Source: Chitinophaga sedimenti (GTDB lineage: Bacteria; Bacteroidota; Bacteroidia; Chitinophagales; Chitinophagaceae). From it: a stretch of 64,000 nucleotides of DNA. Below the pieces are notes generated by a model, which saw nothing but the letters and a program-made list of their open reading frames with translations, made no database searches and was not told the origin of the DNA. How positions within the stretch are numbered: position 1 is the first letter of the stretch; each line of letters opens with the position of its first letter. This document shows positions 52,406 to 61,770 of this stretch, piece after piece. Made by a program: the position numbers and the translations under genes. The stretch is taken from the NCBI RefSeq assembly GCF_023156195.1, contig NZ_JAKUKA010000001.1, positions 1,302,001 to 1,366,000 of the forward strand, read 5' to 3'.

Positions 52406-52876
52406 ATGGAACGTAAAACAAAAGTGCATGCCGAGGAAGGCAAACAGGAACTCTTTATCACCCGTGAATTTGATTTGCCGGTAGACTTGCTCTTCCGGGC
52501 TTATACAGAGGCGGAGATCATCCAGCAGTGGATGGGAACTAAAGTGCTTAAGCTGGAAAACAAAGCGCACGGACACTATGCCTTTGAAACCAGCGATCCT
52601 TCCGGCAAGGTGATGTTCCGCGCCAACGGTACCATTCACCGCATTATTCCCGATCAGCAGATCACGCGTACGTTCGAGATGGAGAATGCGCCCTTTGATG
52701 TGCAGCTGGAGTTCCTCGACTTTGAAAAGATCGGAGAAGACCGCAGCAAACTTACCATGCAGGTGGTGTTCCGTTCCGTAACGCACCGCGACCAGCAATT
52801 GAAAATGCCTTTCGAGTATGGGATCAATATGGCACATGCGCGACTGGAAGAAATACTTGCATCACTTAAAAAATAA
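52406..52876 (+). CDS. SRPBCC/AHSA1-like domain protein
   Basis: Intact 156-residue protein of the START/AHSA1 (SRPBCC) fold. Recognisable parts are the FITREFDLPVDLLFRAYTEA start, IIQQWMGTKVLKLE, a GTIHRIIPDQQITRTFEME beta region and the long C-terminal helix MAHARLEEILASLKK. The fold forms a hydrophobic ligand cavity; ligand unknown. Such proteins are routinely co-encoded with ArsR-type regulators as here. Part of an operon of five genes from 52078 to 54403. Confidence 0.87.
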   Translation: MERKTKVHAEEGKQELFITREFDLPVDLLFRAYTEAEIIQQWMGTKVLKLENKAHGHYAFETSDPSGKVMFRANGTIHRIIPDQQITRTFEMENAPFDVQLEFLDFEKIGEDRSKLTMQVVFRSVTHRDQQLKMPFEYGINMAHARLEEILASLKK

Positions 52877-52882
52877 CACGTA

Positions 52883-53266
52883 ATGTCACCAAAGATTAAA
52901 ACGATCATTTACTGGGTAGCCACGCTATGGCTGGCCCTGGGCATGGTATCTACCGGCGCCGTACAGGTATTGCAAATCAAGGAGCAAATCGACCCGGTGA
53001 TTGCGCTGGGCTATCCCGCTTATTTTCTTCTGATATTGGGTGTGGCGAAAATTTTGGGGGTTATTGCCGTATTGCTGCCTAAATTGCCATTGCTAAAAGA
53101 ATGGGCGTATGCCGGTTTCGTTTTTATGATGGCAGGGGCGATCATCTCGCACGTGGCCATGGGGGATGCGGCCGGCATGTTCCCGGCTTTGCTGCTGCTT
53201 GTATTAACGGGGTTGTCGTGGTATTTTCGCCCGGCTTCCCGGCAACTTTTAAACTATACGGTATGA
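52883..53266 (+). CDS. DoxX-like membrane protein
   Basis: Intact 127-residue protein with four predicted transmembrane helices: IIYWVATLWLALGMVSTGAV, PAYFLLILGVAKILGVIAVL, WAYAGFVFMMAGAIISHVA and MFPALLLLVLTGLSWYF. The spacing and LGVAKILGVIAVLLPKLPLLKEW-type loop fit the DoxX-like family. Function is not known beyond membrane location. Its stop codon overlaps the ATG of the next gene (ATGA at 53263-53266), indicating translational coupling. Confidence 0.83.
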   Translation: MSPKIKTIIYWVATLWLALGMVSTGAVQVLQIKEQIDPVIALGYPAYFLLILGVAKILGVIAVLLPKLPLLKEWAYAGFVFMMAGAIISHVAMGDAAGMFPALLLLVLTGLSWYFRPASRQLLNYTV

Positions 53267-53844
53267 TCAATCCTAAAGCGGACTTCTTCTTCGAGAAAGC
53301 CGATAAATGGCAGAAGGAGTTTGAACAGCTCAGAAAACTCATTGACTCCTGCGGGCTCAACGAGGAAGTGAAGTGGGGTGTACCCTGCTATACGTTTGAG
53401 GATCGTAATATCGTGCTGATACACGGGTTTAAGGAGTACTGCGCTATGTTATTCCACAAAGGCGCGCTGCTCAGCGATCCCGAAGGTATATTGATACAGC
53501 AGACCGCTAACGTACAGGCGGCCCGGCAGATCCGTTTCACCAGTCTGAAAGAGATCAGGGAATTGGCGCCCGTACTGAAACAGTACGTGTACGAAGCTAT
53601 TGAAGTAGAAAGAGCCGGCATTGCTGTGCCTTACAAAAAGGCAGAGGAGTTTGCGGTAGCGGAGGAGTTTCAGCAACAGCTGGACTCGCAGCCCAAACTC
53701 AAAAAAGCCTTCGAAGCGTTAACACCCGGCCGCCAGCGCGGTTACCTGTTGTTTTTTGCCGCGCCCAAGCAATCTAAAACGCGGGCCGCACGCGTAGAGA
53801 AATATATTCCCATCATCCTGGGAGGAAAAGGTTTAAATGATTGA
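53263..53844 (+). CDS. YdeI/DUF1801-like protein
   Basis: Intact 193-residue protein. The N-terminal half resembles the DUF1801 fold (FEQLRKLIDSCGLNEEVKWG, VPCYTFEDRNIVLIHGFKEY). The C-terminal half carries the YdeI/OmpD-associated motif (QPKLKKAFEALTPGRQRGYL, then KSKTRAARVEKYIPIIL-like QSKTRAARVEKYI). The function of YdeI-like proteins is unclear. ATG 53263 overlaps the DoxX stop, so it is translationally coupled within the ArsR operon. Confidence 0.82.
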   Translation: MINPKADFFFEKADKWQKEFEQLRKLIDSCGLNEEVKWGVPCYTFEDRNIVLIHGFKEYCAMLFHKGALLSDPEGILIQQTANVQAARQIRFTSLKEIRELAPVLKQYVYEAIEVERAGIAVPYKKAEEFAVAEEFQQQLDSQPKLKKAFEALTPGRQRGYLLFFAAPKQSKTRAARVEKYIPIILGGKGLND

Positions 53845-53847
53845 TAC

Positions 53848-54403
53848 ATGAAAAAGAACTATCCGCCACAGACCGCAAAGCGCTGCTGGCGACCCTTAAA
53901 GCGCGCTTCGAAAAACACCCTGAACGCCACAAAGGCATTGCCTGGGAAAAGGTGCAGGAGAAGCTGGAAGCACATCCCGCCAAACTGTGGTCGCTGCAAC
54001 AAATGGAGGAAACCGAAGGAGAACCGGATGTCGTGGGCTTCGATAAGCCGTCCGGCACATACATCTTCATGGATTGCTCCCCGAAACGCCCAAGGGGCGC
54101 CGTAATGTATGCTTCGACAGGAAGGCGCTCGACGATCGTAAAACCGCCAAGCCACACGATTCGGCCATGGAAATGGCGGCCGCTATGGGCATAGATATGC
54201 TGGATGAGGAGCAGTACCGTGCGTTGCAGGCCGTTGGTCCGTTCGATCAGAAAACGTCCAGCTGGATACAAACACCGGCCGGTGTACGGAAGCTCGGCGG
54301 CGCTTTGTTCGGCGACTACCGGTACGGGCAAACGTTTATTTACCATAATGGGGCTTCTTCGTATTACGCTGTTCGCGGTTTCAGGGGTGTGTTAACCGTG
54401 TAA
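53848..54403 (+). CDS. DUF4256 protein (frameshifted)
   Basis: About 185 residues. The likely start is ATG 53848 with one A missing just after it (a run of five A; six give KKELSATDRKALL). A second break near 54083 (CCCC read, five C expected) restores DCSPETPKGRRNVCFDRKA. The C-terminal family signature is intact: DMLDEEQYRALQAVGPFDQK, TSSWIQTPAGVRKLGGALFG and YHNGASSYYAVRGFRG. DUF4256 has no assigned activity. It is the last gene of the ArsR-headed operon, 3 bp after the YdeI-like stop. Confidence 0.83.
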
Positions 54404-54496
54404 ACCACCGGCTCAGCCAATCCCGTCAACCAATCATTACCGTCCGTAAACTGGCCGCTTTTTATTAGTTTTAGGGCTTCACCAGTTTTTATCCTG

Positions 54497-56320
54497 ATGC
54501 GGAAAGCGGCTTTCCTGATACTGTTTTGTTGTCTGAACCTACCCTTGCTGCTGGCGCAATCGCCACAGGACAGGGCGAGGAGAGGTGTGCACATGGGTAA
54601 CAATAAGCTGTGGCAGTTTAAGCCGATGGAGGCCTACGTTTTTACCGCGGGGCCTTTGACCTGGCCGACAGTATCAACAACCGCTACCTGAAGGCGGAAG
54701 CGCTGTTCGGCATGGGGCAGGCCCAGTGGTATATGGGCTATTCGCAGCATGCCGTTGACACCGTAAAGCTGGCCATTGATTACTACCGGAAGGTAAGCGC
54801 CAGCATCGATATTGGCGGCGCGTTCCGGATACTGAGCAATATTTACGACGACATGGGCAATTATGAAAATGCTTTTGTCACAGCCATAGAAGGATTAACC
54901 TATTTTAATAAAAACGACCGGCGCGATAATCATGTGCTGCTGCTCGTGCAGCTGGGATCTCTTTATTCAACCCTGGGCGATTTTCATACGGCGCTGGAGT
55001 ACTATGCCCGTGCCGAAGCGCTGGACCCCTGGACGGGCGGTTATCCTTACCGCGAAATGAACCACCGCATCGGTGACCTGTACGCTGCGAGCGGCGATAT
55101 AGACAAAGCCCGCCTGTACTACCGGCGGGCGCTGACCGGTAACCCGAAAAGCAAGATCATACGGCTTCGCATCGGTGATCTGTTCCTCGCTGAAAACGAT
55201 TACGAAACCGCTTTTAAATACTACGACTCCCTTTACAAGGAAGCGCGGCCGATCACCGATGGCAATATCATGATCGCTTCCATGCTGGGCATGGGCCGGG
55301 TGTATATGCACCGGAAGGACTACGCCAATGCTGCCGACGTGATCATGCGTTCGCTGGAGCATTCGTCGGTCCGCGGCGCAAGACAGAACCGCCGTGATGC
55401 CTATAAGCTGCTGGCGGCGATCGCCGAAGCGCAGGGCGACGACCGGCGGGCACTGGAATATCAGAAGCGGTTCGATTCGCTGAAAGACCGTTTTTTCAGA
55501 GAACTTCAAACGGCAGCTGTTTACGTTCCGGCAGGAATCCGAAGCGGAGAAGCTGCTCAACCAGCGCAACATGCTGGTGTTCGTGATCCTCGGCATCGTA
55601 TTGCTATCGGGCGCTGTGCTGGCCGTGGTGATCCTTCGGCATAAGAATGAGAAGCTGCACCTGCGGCAGCGCGCCGACGAGTTAAAGATGCAGGCATTAC
55701 GTGCGCAGATGAATCCTCACTTCATCTTTAACTGCCTGAGTTCCATCAATCATTTTATTTTGAATGAAGAAGGCGATAAAGCCTCCGAATACCTCACCCG
55801 CTTCTCGCGCCTTATTCGCACGGTGTTGCAGAATGCCGGTAAAATGACCGTTACCCTGGAAGAAGAGCTCAGCATGCTGCGGTTGTACCTAAATATGGAG
55901 CAACTACGCTTTAAAGAGGTGTTTGATTATACCATTGGCTTCGATGGCGATCTGCACCCCTCGATGGTGTACGTGCCCTCGTTCATCTTGCAGCCATTTT
56001 GCGAAAACGCGATCTGGCACGGGTTGTTGCATAAGGATGGCAAGGGCATCCTGAACATTCATTTCGCCATGCGGAACGACATCCTGGTATGCACCATACG
56101 CGATAACGGGATTGGCCGCCAGCGTGCGGAAGCGCTTAAAACCAGCCCGGTGGAAAAGGGTGCTTCTTTTGGCAACCGGCTGAGCGCCGAAAGGCTTTCC
56201 ATCTTTAACGGGGAGCACACCGGGACCTCTTTTGTAATGGAAGATGTGAAGGATGCGGAAGGACAGGTAGCGGGAACGGTCGTAACTTTAAAGATCTATA
56301 ACAAACAGGCGCATGATTAA
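54497..56320 (+). CDS. LytS/YehU-type sensor histidine kinase with TPR sensor (frameshifted)
   Basis: About 608 residues. A signal peptide (FLILFCCLNLPLLLAQ) precedes a periplasmic TPR-rich sensor (several helical repeats such as ALFGMGQAQWYMGYSQHAVD and DFHTALEYYARAEAL). A transmembrane helix (MLVFVILGIVLLSGAVLAVV) and a short coiled region follow. The His_kinase domain has the phospho-acceptor motif MNPHFIFNCLSSINHFI and a HATPase region (FCENAIWHGLLHKDGKG, DNGIGRQRA). Breaks lie near 54655 and 55512. The response-regulator gene overlaps its end by 8 bp, a classic two-component pair. The stimulus is not known; TPR sensors of this type are frequent in Bacteroidota. Confidence 0.88.
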
Positions 56321-57065
56321 AGCGGTGATCATAGACGATGAGCCTTATGCCTGCCAGGCATTGGCTACTTTGCTGAAGAAACATTGCCCGGACGTGGAAG
56401 TGCTGGCCCTGGTGAATAACGCCAAGGAAGCAGTGAAGCTCGTGCGCGAACTGCAACCTCAACTCGTGTTTCTCGATATAGAAATGCCTTACCTCAATGG
56501 TTTTGAAGTGCTGGAAATGCTGGCGCCTATCGGGTTCGAGTGCATCTTTACCACCAGCTACGACCAGTATGCAATAAAGGCCATCCGCTTTAGCGCCCTC
56601 GATTACTTATTAAAACCCGTCGATGTAGAAGAATTAAAAGCGGCTGTGAACCGCGTGAGCAGCAAAGCAACACCTTCGCTCCCCGAGCAGATGGAACTGT
56701 TGCTGCAACGTTACCATCAGCCTACCCAACCCAATGTTAACCGTATTGCCCTGCCCACGCTTGACGGACTGCAGATCATTCCCGTTGATACGATTCTTTA
56801 TTGCAATGCCAGCAGCAATTATACCGTGTTTACCCTCAAAGACCAACAGAAGCTGGTGATCTCCCGCACCTTAAAAGAGATCGACGAAATGCTGGAGGAA
56901 TACCGCTTTTTACGCGTGCATCATTCTTGTCTTGTGAACCTCGATGAGGTGAAAAAATACAGCCGCGGCGAAGGCGGTACCCTGCACATGAGTGATGGCG
57001 CGGAGGTAGATGTATCCCGATCAAGAAAAGAAGCGCTCCTGCGCCGGTTAATGCCCGGCAAATAA
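56313..57065 (+). CDS. LytTR-family response regulator
   Basis: Intact 250 residues. The receiver domain (1-120) has the acidic pocket IIDDEPYAC, the phospho-acceptor Asp in LVFLDIEMPYLNGFEVL, Thr in FTTSYDQYAIKA and Lys in YLLKPVD. The LytTR DNA-binding domain follows (about 140-245), with VDTILYCNASSNYTVFTLKD and FLRVHHSCLVNLDEVKKYSR. It overlaps the kinase gene by 8 bp and is its cognate regulator. The TonB-type receptor gene 150 bp downstream is a plausible target, by position only. Confidence 0.93.
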   Translation: MIKAVIIDDEPYACQALATLLKKHCPDVEVLALVNNAKEAVKLVRELQPQLVFLDIEMPYLNGFEVLEMLAPIGFECIFTTSYDQYAIKAIRFSALDYLLKPVDVEELKAAVNRVSSKATPSLPEQMELLLQRYHQPTQPNVNRIALPTLDGLQIIPVDTILYCNASSNYTVFTLKDQQKLVISRTLKEIDEMLEEYRFLRVHHSCLVNLDEVKKYSRGEGGTLHMSDGAEVDVSRSRKEALLRRLMPGK

Positions 57066-57218
57066 TTCCCGCAACGGCTCATTCATCCCCGTCAACTGCT
57101 CATTACGCCCCTGGCCAGGGTGCGTGCTTGTTACCTTTACAGTACTTTTTTATAAATAGTTTGTGTACGGGAGTGTATGTCTATGCATTCCCCTCCATTT
57201 AACGCTAAACGTAACACC

Positions 57219-59321
57219 ATGAAAGGATTACTGCTCAGCATCGCCGCACTCATTTACTTGTTGCCTGCTACGGCGCAGCGCGACACCGTGAAACAATTAA
57301 AAACCTTCGAGGTGCAGTCGCGCAAGCCCCTGGTGACGCGTAAAGCGGACCGCTATATCGTCAACATCGAGAACAGCGAACTGAGTACGGGGCTCAATGG
57401 GCTGGAAGTGTTACAGAAGTCTCCCGGACTGTGGGTAAGTCCCGAAGGCAAGATACAAATCACCGGCGGGCAGGGCGTAATGGTGATGGTGAACGATGTG
57501 GTGCAGCGCATGTCCGGCGCCGAGCTGGCCGACTTTCTCCGTTCATTGCGGTCAGAAGATATCCTTAAAATAGAAGTGTTGCCCAATCCGCCCGCAGAGT
57601 ACGAAGCGGCATCGGCCGGGGGCATTGTACATATTGTATTAAAACGTGGCCGGCAGCAGGGTATTAGCGGCAACCTCGGCGTGCAATACCGCCAGCAGGA
57701 CGATCAGCCGTTGTATTCCGTGGGCGGCAGCATCGACTATAAAATGAAGCATTGGTATGCCTTCGGCAGTTACAATGTGGTGCGCGACAGGAGCCGTTAT
57801 AAAGGCAGTGTGGACACTGATTATCCCGATGGTACGCACTTTGCCAGCAGCAACAGCCGCGTGAACAACAACACCCGCCAGCAATACCGCGGCGGACTGG
57901 TATTTGATTTTTCCGATAACCAATCCGTTACCGTACAGCATAACGGCAATGCCAACCGCTTTGTGCAGGACTTTTACGCGAATATCCTTTATGATGATAT
58001 AACAGGCGCTTCGCATACCGCCTGGCGCAGAAGGCCCACGATGAACAGTACCACAGCCACCTATGTGTGGAACATTGATTCGCTGGGTTCTTCCTTTAAA
58101 GTAATAGCCGATTACGCCCGGCAGGAGAAGGCGGAAACGAATACCTTACACTCCGAGTACAGCGATGCCGCGAAGAGCGGCGGGTTGCGTACCACCACAC
58201 CCGGCAATACGGAGATCATCAGTACACAGGCGGATTACACAAAGGCGCTCAATACCAAATCGCTCGTCCGCACCGGGGCCAAGTACGTGCGTACCAACCG
58301 GGAAAACAGCATCCTGGCCGAAGATGCCATAGGCGACGGCTGGATAAAGGACGATGGCAGGAGCAATGAATTTGCGTACCGCGAAGACCTGCTCATGTTT
58401 TATGGCACCTATGAAATGGCCGTACGCAACACCAGTATAAAAGGTGGATTACGCGGCGAGCAAACCTATGCCAGCGGACATTCTATCACCACCGGCCAAA
58501 CGATCCGCCGGCAATACTTCGGTTTGTTTCCTTCGGTGTTTATTAATCATACCATGGACGATAACTCCCTGCACCTGAACTATTCCCGCCGCGTAGGCCG
58601 CCCGGCGTTTAATGATTTAAATCCCTACCGCCTGCAGATAAACGACTTCGAAATACTTACGGGCAACCCCGACCTGCAACCACAGTACACGCACAACGTG
58701 CAGGCCGGTTACGCCTGGAAGAACAGCTTCACCGCGGATGTTTACTTCAAGTACACCCGCGATTACATCGCTCAAACAGCAACAACATTGCCCGATAACA
58801 TCATCGAATACAAATCCAAAAACTATCCCGGCGCAAAGGAGTGGGGCCTTTCGGTAGATGCGCCCATAACGATCAGCCCCAACGTGCGTTTAAGCAATGG
58901 GCTGATACTGTACCATAACACCGCCGATTTTGACACCTATAAGATCAGCCGGACGGCCATCAGCCTCAAACTGATGCAGTCTGTAAAGTGGCCTAAAGTG
59001 GCTGATTTTGATATGTATACCGAGTTCAGCTCGCGCTATCGTTCCGAAAACTCGCTGCAATACGCCGTATTCTTTACGGACATCGGCGCCACCCGGATGT
59101 TTTGGAAAGGAAAGCTCCGTTTACGTGTAGCCGCCACAGATATTTTTAACACCTTCCGAGAAAAAACGCTGACGGAGTATGCGGGTACGCGCATCCTGTT
59201 TTACCAGAAGCGGCCTACGCGTACGGGTACAGCCACACTGGTGTGGAATTTCAGCGCGGGTAAAACATTTGCGAAGAAGAAGATCGATGCGAATAATACC
59301 GAGGAGAAGGGGAGGATGTAA
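57219..59321 (+). CDS. Outer-membrane beta-barrel receptor (TonB-dependent type)
   Basis: Intact, about 700 residues from ATG 57219 (signal peptide MKGLLLSIAALIYLLPATAQ); the in-frame ATG at 57177 would add 14 residues in front of the signal peptide. A plug-like domain comes first (DRYIVNIENSELSTGLNGLE, LEVLQKSPGLWVSPEGKIQI, ILKIEVLPNPPAEYEAASAG). Then comes the large barrel of the outer-membrane beta-barrel family (SLHLNYSRRVGRPAFNDLNP, LTGNPDLQPQYTHNVQAGY and a LWNFSAG-type end). This group often sits with LytS/LytTR systems in Bacteroidota, as here. The ligand is not known. There is no carboxypeptidase-like N-terminal domain, unlike the SusC proteins in the window. Confidence 0.88.
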   Translation: MKGLLLSIAALIYLLPATAQRDTVKQLKTFEVQSRKPLVTRKADRYIVNIENSELSTGLNGLEVLQKSPGLWVSPEGKIQITGGQGVMVMVNDVVQRMSGAELADFLRSLRSEDILKIEVLPNPPAEYEAASAGGIVHIVLKRGRQQGISGNLGVQYRQQDDQPLYSVGGSIDYKMKHWYAFGSYNVVRDRSRYKGSVDTDYPDGTHFASSNSRVNNNTRQQYRGGLVFDFSDNQSVTVQHNGNANRFVQDFYANILYDDITGASHTAWRRRPTMNSTTATYVWNIDSLGSSFKVIADYARQEKAETNTLHSEYSDAAKSGGLRTTTPGNTEIISTQADYTKALNTKSLVRTGAKYVRTNRENSILAEDAIGDGWIKDDGRSNEFAYREDLLMFYGTYEMAVRNTSIKGGLRGEQTYASGHSITTGQTIRRQYFGLFPSVFINHTMDDNSLHLNYSRRVGRPAFNDLNPYRLQINDFEILTGNPDLQPQYTHNVQAGYAWKNSFTADVYFKYTRDYIAQTATTLPDNIIEYKSKNYPGAKEWGLSVDAPITISPNVRLSNGLILYHNTADFDTYKISRTAISLKLMQSVKWPKVADFDMYTEFSSRYRSENSLQYAVFFTDIGATRMFWKGKLRLRVAATDIFNTFREKTLTEYAGTRILFYQKRPTRTGTATLVWNFSAGKTFAKKKIDANNTEEKGRM

Positions 59322-59345
59322 AATAAAAAATGTACTTTAGGTGCT

Positions 59346-59513
59346 ATGAGTATTCCCGCAGTTATTATCGTATTTCTGATGTTGTTTTTTGGATGTGGCA
59401 CTGTTATTCACCATGGTGGTGAGGAGACGGTTACTGATTCGGCGGTGGCAGTGGTAACTGAGTTGCCGGATGCACCGGTGGTGATGGATTCGGCGATGGT
59501 GGTGGAAGACTAA
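59346..59513 (+). CDS. Small predicted lipoprotein (55 residues)
   Basis: Short frame from ATG 59346 to TAA 59511-59513. It encodes MSIPAVIIVFLMLFFGCGTV then an acidic, Val/Asp-rich tail ending DSAMVVED. The hydrophobic stretch followed by FFGC fits a lipoprotein signal with Cys17. No family is recognised. It starts 24 bp after the receptor stop, so co-transcription with it is possible. Its stop overlaps the stop of the convergent GH43 gene by two bases. Confidence 0.5.
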   Translation: MSIPAVIIVFLMLFFGCGTVIHHGGEETVTDSAVAVVTELPDAPVVMDSAMVVED

Positions 59514-60427
59514 TGCCCCACCTCCGGCCACCCCGTCCTCCACAGTAACACCTTCATCTGCAACTTCGACCGCCCACTATCCCCCGCATCGTACCCATGG
59601 TAAATCAAATAATCCTTCCCATCGAAAGTAGCCACGGCATTATGTCCTACCCCATGCCAGTGCTCATCGCCCTGCAACAGCAGCGTGCCGCCGCCCTGCA
59701 TTAAGTCTTTTCCATCTTTATCAAGATATGGCCCTGTGAGTGTTTTCGAGCGGCCAAAGATCATCTTATAGGTACTGTTCTCGCCGCGGCAACAAAAATC
59801 GGTGGAGGCGAATAGGTAGTAGTAGCCCATCTTCTTAAAAATGAAAGGCGCTTCTATGGCTTTGTTGCCCTGCTGCCTGCTGGCGATGCTGTATAACTCG
59901 CCCACCGGTGCGGTTAAAGAATCGTTCAGCCGTGTTAGTTTTAGTCCACTCCAGAACGAACCGAAACTTAGCCAGGGCTGACCTTTATCATCAATCACCA
60001 GATTAGGGTCGATGGCATTCCAGTCGTCGCGGCCGGGTTCCGATTGTATCACTTTACCGTGATCGGTCCAGGGAGAGCCGGGATGCAATGAAGTGTTGGT
60101 GGCCATGCCAATGCAGGAGCCGTTTTTGCCGAAGGTGGATACGGAGTAAAAGAGATAATACCTGCCTTTGTAATAGTGAATATCCGGCGCCCAGGTGTGG
60201 CCATTGTAGCCAGGTACCGCCTGTACGGCCCACTCCGGCGCTTTGTCGAACACCGGCTTTTCGCGTTTCCATTGCTGCATATCGGTCGATGACCATACGG
60301 AAATGCCACGGCCGGTGCAGAAAAGATAGTAGGTACTGTCTTGCCGGATCATCACCGGATCGTGCACCGACGGGGCCTGGGCGGTTGCGGCGAACGGGAA
60401 AAATAACAGGAAAAGGTAACGGAACAT
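59510..60427 (-). CDS. GH43-family glycoside hydrolase (arabinanase-like)
   Basis: Intact 305-residue secreted enzyme with a signal peptide (MFRYLFLLFFPFAATAQ). The five-bladed propeller has the GH43 catalytic triad in place: Asp in SVHDPVMIRQDSTYYLFCTG (base), Asp in DDWNAIDPNLVIDDKG (pKa modulator) and Glu in NKAIEAPFIFKKMGYYYLFA (acid). The HTWAPDIHYYKGRYYLFYSV and HGVGHNAVATFDGKDYLIYH motifs, with the His that often coordinates Ca in endo-arabinanases, point to the arabinan endo-1,5-alpha-L-arabinosidase-like subgroup. It stands alone, without Sus genes next to it. Exact specificity is not proven. Confidence 0.9.
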   Translation of the reverse strand: MFRYLFLLFFPFAATAQAPSVHDPVMIRQDSTYYLFCTGRGISVWSSTDMQQWKREKPVFDKAPEWAVQAVPGYNGHTWAPDIHYYKGRYYLFYSVSTFGKNGSCIGMATNTSLHPGSPWTDHGKVIQSEPGRDDWNAIDPNLVIDDKGQPWLSFGSFWSGLKLTRLNDSLTAPVGELYSIASRQQGNKAIEAPFIFKKMGYYYLFASTDFCCRGENSTYKMIFGRSKTLTGPYLDKDGKDLMQGGGTLLLQGDEHWHGVGHNAVATFDGKDYLIYHGYDAGDSGRSKLQMKVLLWRTGWPEVGH

Positions 60428-60582
60428 GGAGAAAGATAATGCAAAGTATTGATTAGTTTAGCGGCAAATCACGCCTTCGTTCGATCGACGAAGTACCACC
60501 CGGATACAAATTCACGCAGTGGATAGTGAAGCAGAACGAACCGCGGTAATTTTTAGTATCTTGTCTGGCATAACACCGCGCC

Positions 60583-61181
60583 ATGGAACTACAATACCCG
60601 GAATATGCCGGGGCCTGCCAATTTCTGAGTGCCCGCAGAGTGTACTTCACCGAAGGTGAATTTGCCACCATCCGCTCCCTCACGAGGGTCGTTACCTATC
60701 CCCGCAACACGATCTTAATGGAGCAGGGAAAGCCCGTGGAGAAAATGTACTTTCTCAACAAAGGCGTGTGTCACCTGTATCGCATTCATAAAGAGCAGAA
60801 ATATATCGTGGGACTGATCCCCTCCGGCGATTTCATGTCTACACCGCTGTATATGTCTAATGGCGTGCCTTCGTCCTGCGAGATTGAAAGTCTGACCGAA
60901 ATAGAAGTGCTGGAATGGGGGATGCCGGAATTTAACCAGCTGATGAAGGAGTTGCCCCAGGCAAACGAACTGTTCTGGTCGCTGATGGAGCGGGTAATGA
61001 TGTGGGTGCAGGATAACCAGATAGATCAATTGTGCCTCACGGCCGAAGAGCGTTACCAGAAATTGCTCGACGAGCATCCGGAGGTGTTGCGGGAGGTGCC
61101 GCTGAAGTACATTGCGGCGTTTTTAAATATTCACAGGACAGCTTGAGCCGTATCCGTAAGCTGGCGAGTCAGCGATTATAA
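60583..61181 (+). CDS. Crp/Fnr-family transcriptional regulator (C-terminal frameshift)
   Basis: About 200 residues. The cyclic-nucleotide-binding fold covers residues 30-140 (VVTYPRNTILMEQGKPVEKM, YFLNKGVCHLYRIHKEQKYI, LIPSGDFMSTP). The DNA-binding helix-turn-helix starts LTAEERYQKLLDEHPEVLRE and VPLKYIAAFLNIH. One missing base near 61136 truncates the recognition helix; repaired, it reads QDSLSRIRKLASQRL with TAA at 61179-61181. No ligand-binding residues for cAMP are obvious, as in many Bacteroidota Crp homologues. Its stop shares the palindrome TTATAA with the stop of the convergent LytTR gene. Confidence 0.87.
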
Positions 61182-61579
61182 AATCAACTGCTTTACTACC
61201 GGCAGATAATGCCTACCCACCGCCACTTCCACATTATTTGGAAGCGGTACCACCACGCGTGTATAATCCCTGTACAACTCCTTCACATGCGCGATGTTCA
61301 CGATGTACGACCGGTGAATACGGATAAACAGCGAGGGATCTAATTTCTTTTCTATCTGGCTGATGCCATTGTTGCTCAGGAAAGAGCGATTGTCCGTGGT
61401 ATGTATCCGGTATAATCACGATCTGCTTTCAGGTAGATGATCGTGTTAACGCAGATGTTCACGAATTTCTTTCCATTATCGATCAGTACGCGTTGCAGGT
61501 ATACCGGTGGAGGTGTTAGCCTTACCGGTTTGATAATTTCGAGTGGTGGTCGTTGCTGGGTGGCGAGTATCGTGTTCAT
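61176..61579 (-). CDS. Stand-alone LytTR DNA-binding protein (frameshifted)
   Basis: About 135 residues consisting almost only of a LytTR domain, without a receiver. It starts MNTILATQQRPPLEIIKPVR, then NICVNTIIYLKADRDYTGYI. After a missing base near 61400 it continues TDNRSFLSNNGISQIEKKL, DPSLFIRIHRSYIVNIAHVK and ends VGRHYLPVVKQLIL. The RIHRSYIVN motif is the LytTR hallmark. It would bind DNA without phosphorylation control or through another partner. Convergent with the Crp-type gene, with overlapping stops. Confidence 0.83.
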
Positions 61580-61641
61580 ATTGCAAAAATATCCGCGATC
61601 GGAATCGGGTGGTCTGACATATGTCAGGAAGTTGCGCGCCC

Positions 61642-61674
61642 ATCACTGAACCTTCACTTAACCATCACGAAACC
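61642..61674 (+). repeat. 11-bp tandem repeat, second locus, three units
   Basis: ATCACTGAACC, TTCACTTAACC, ATCACGAAACC, followed by ATCC. Same unit and same closing ATCC as the array at 17373-17420, and again intergenic. Confidence 0.75.
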
Positions 61675-61770
61675 ATCCAAATTACACTTTGCGACAAATT
61701 GACTCTTTTTGCGAGAAAGTGATATGTCAGATCGCACAAAACACCCCCATTTTTGCATAAAAACAGGCAA

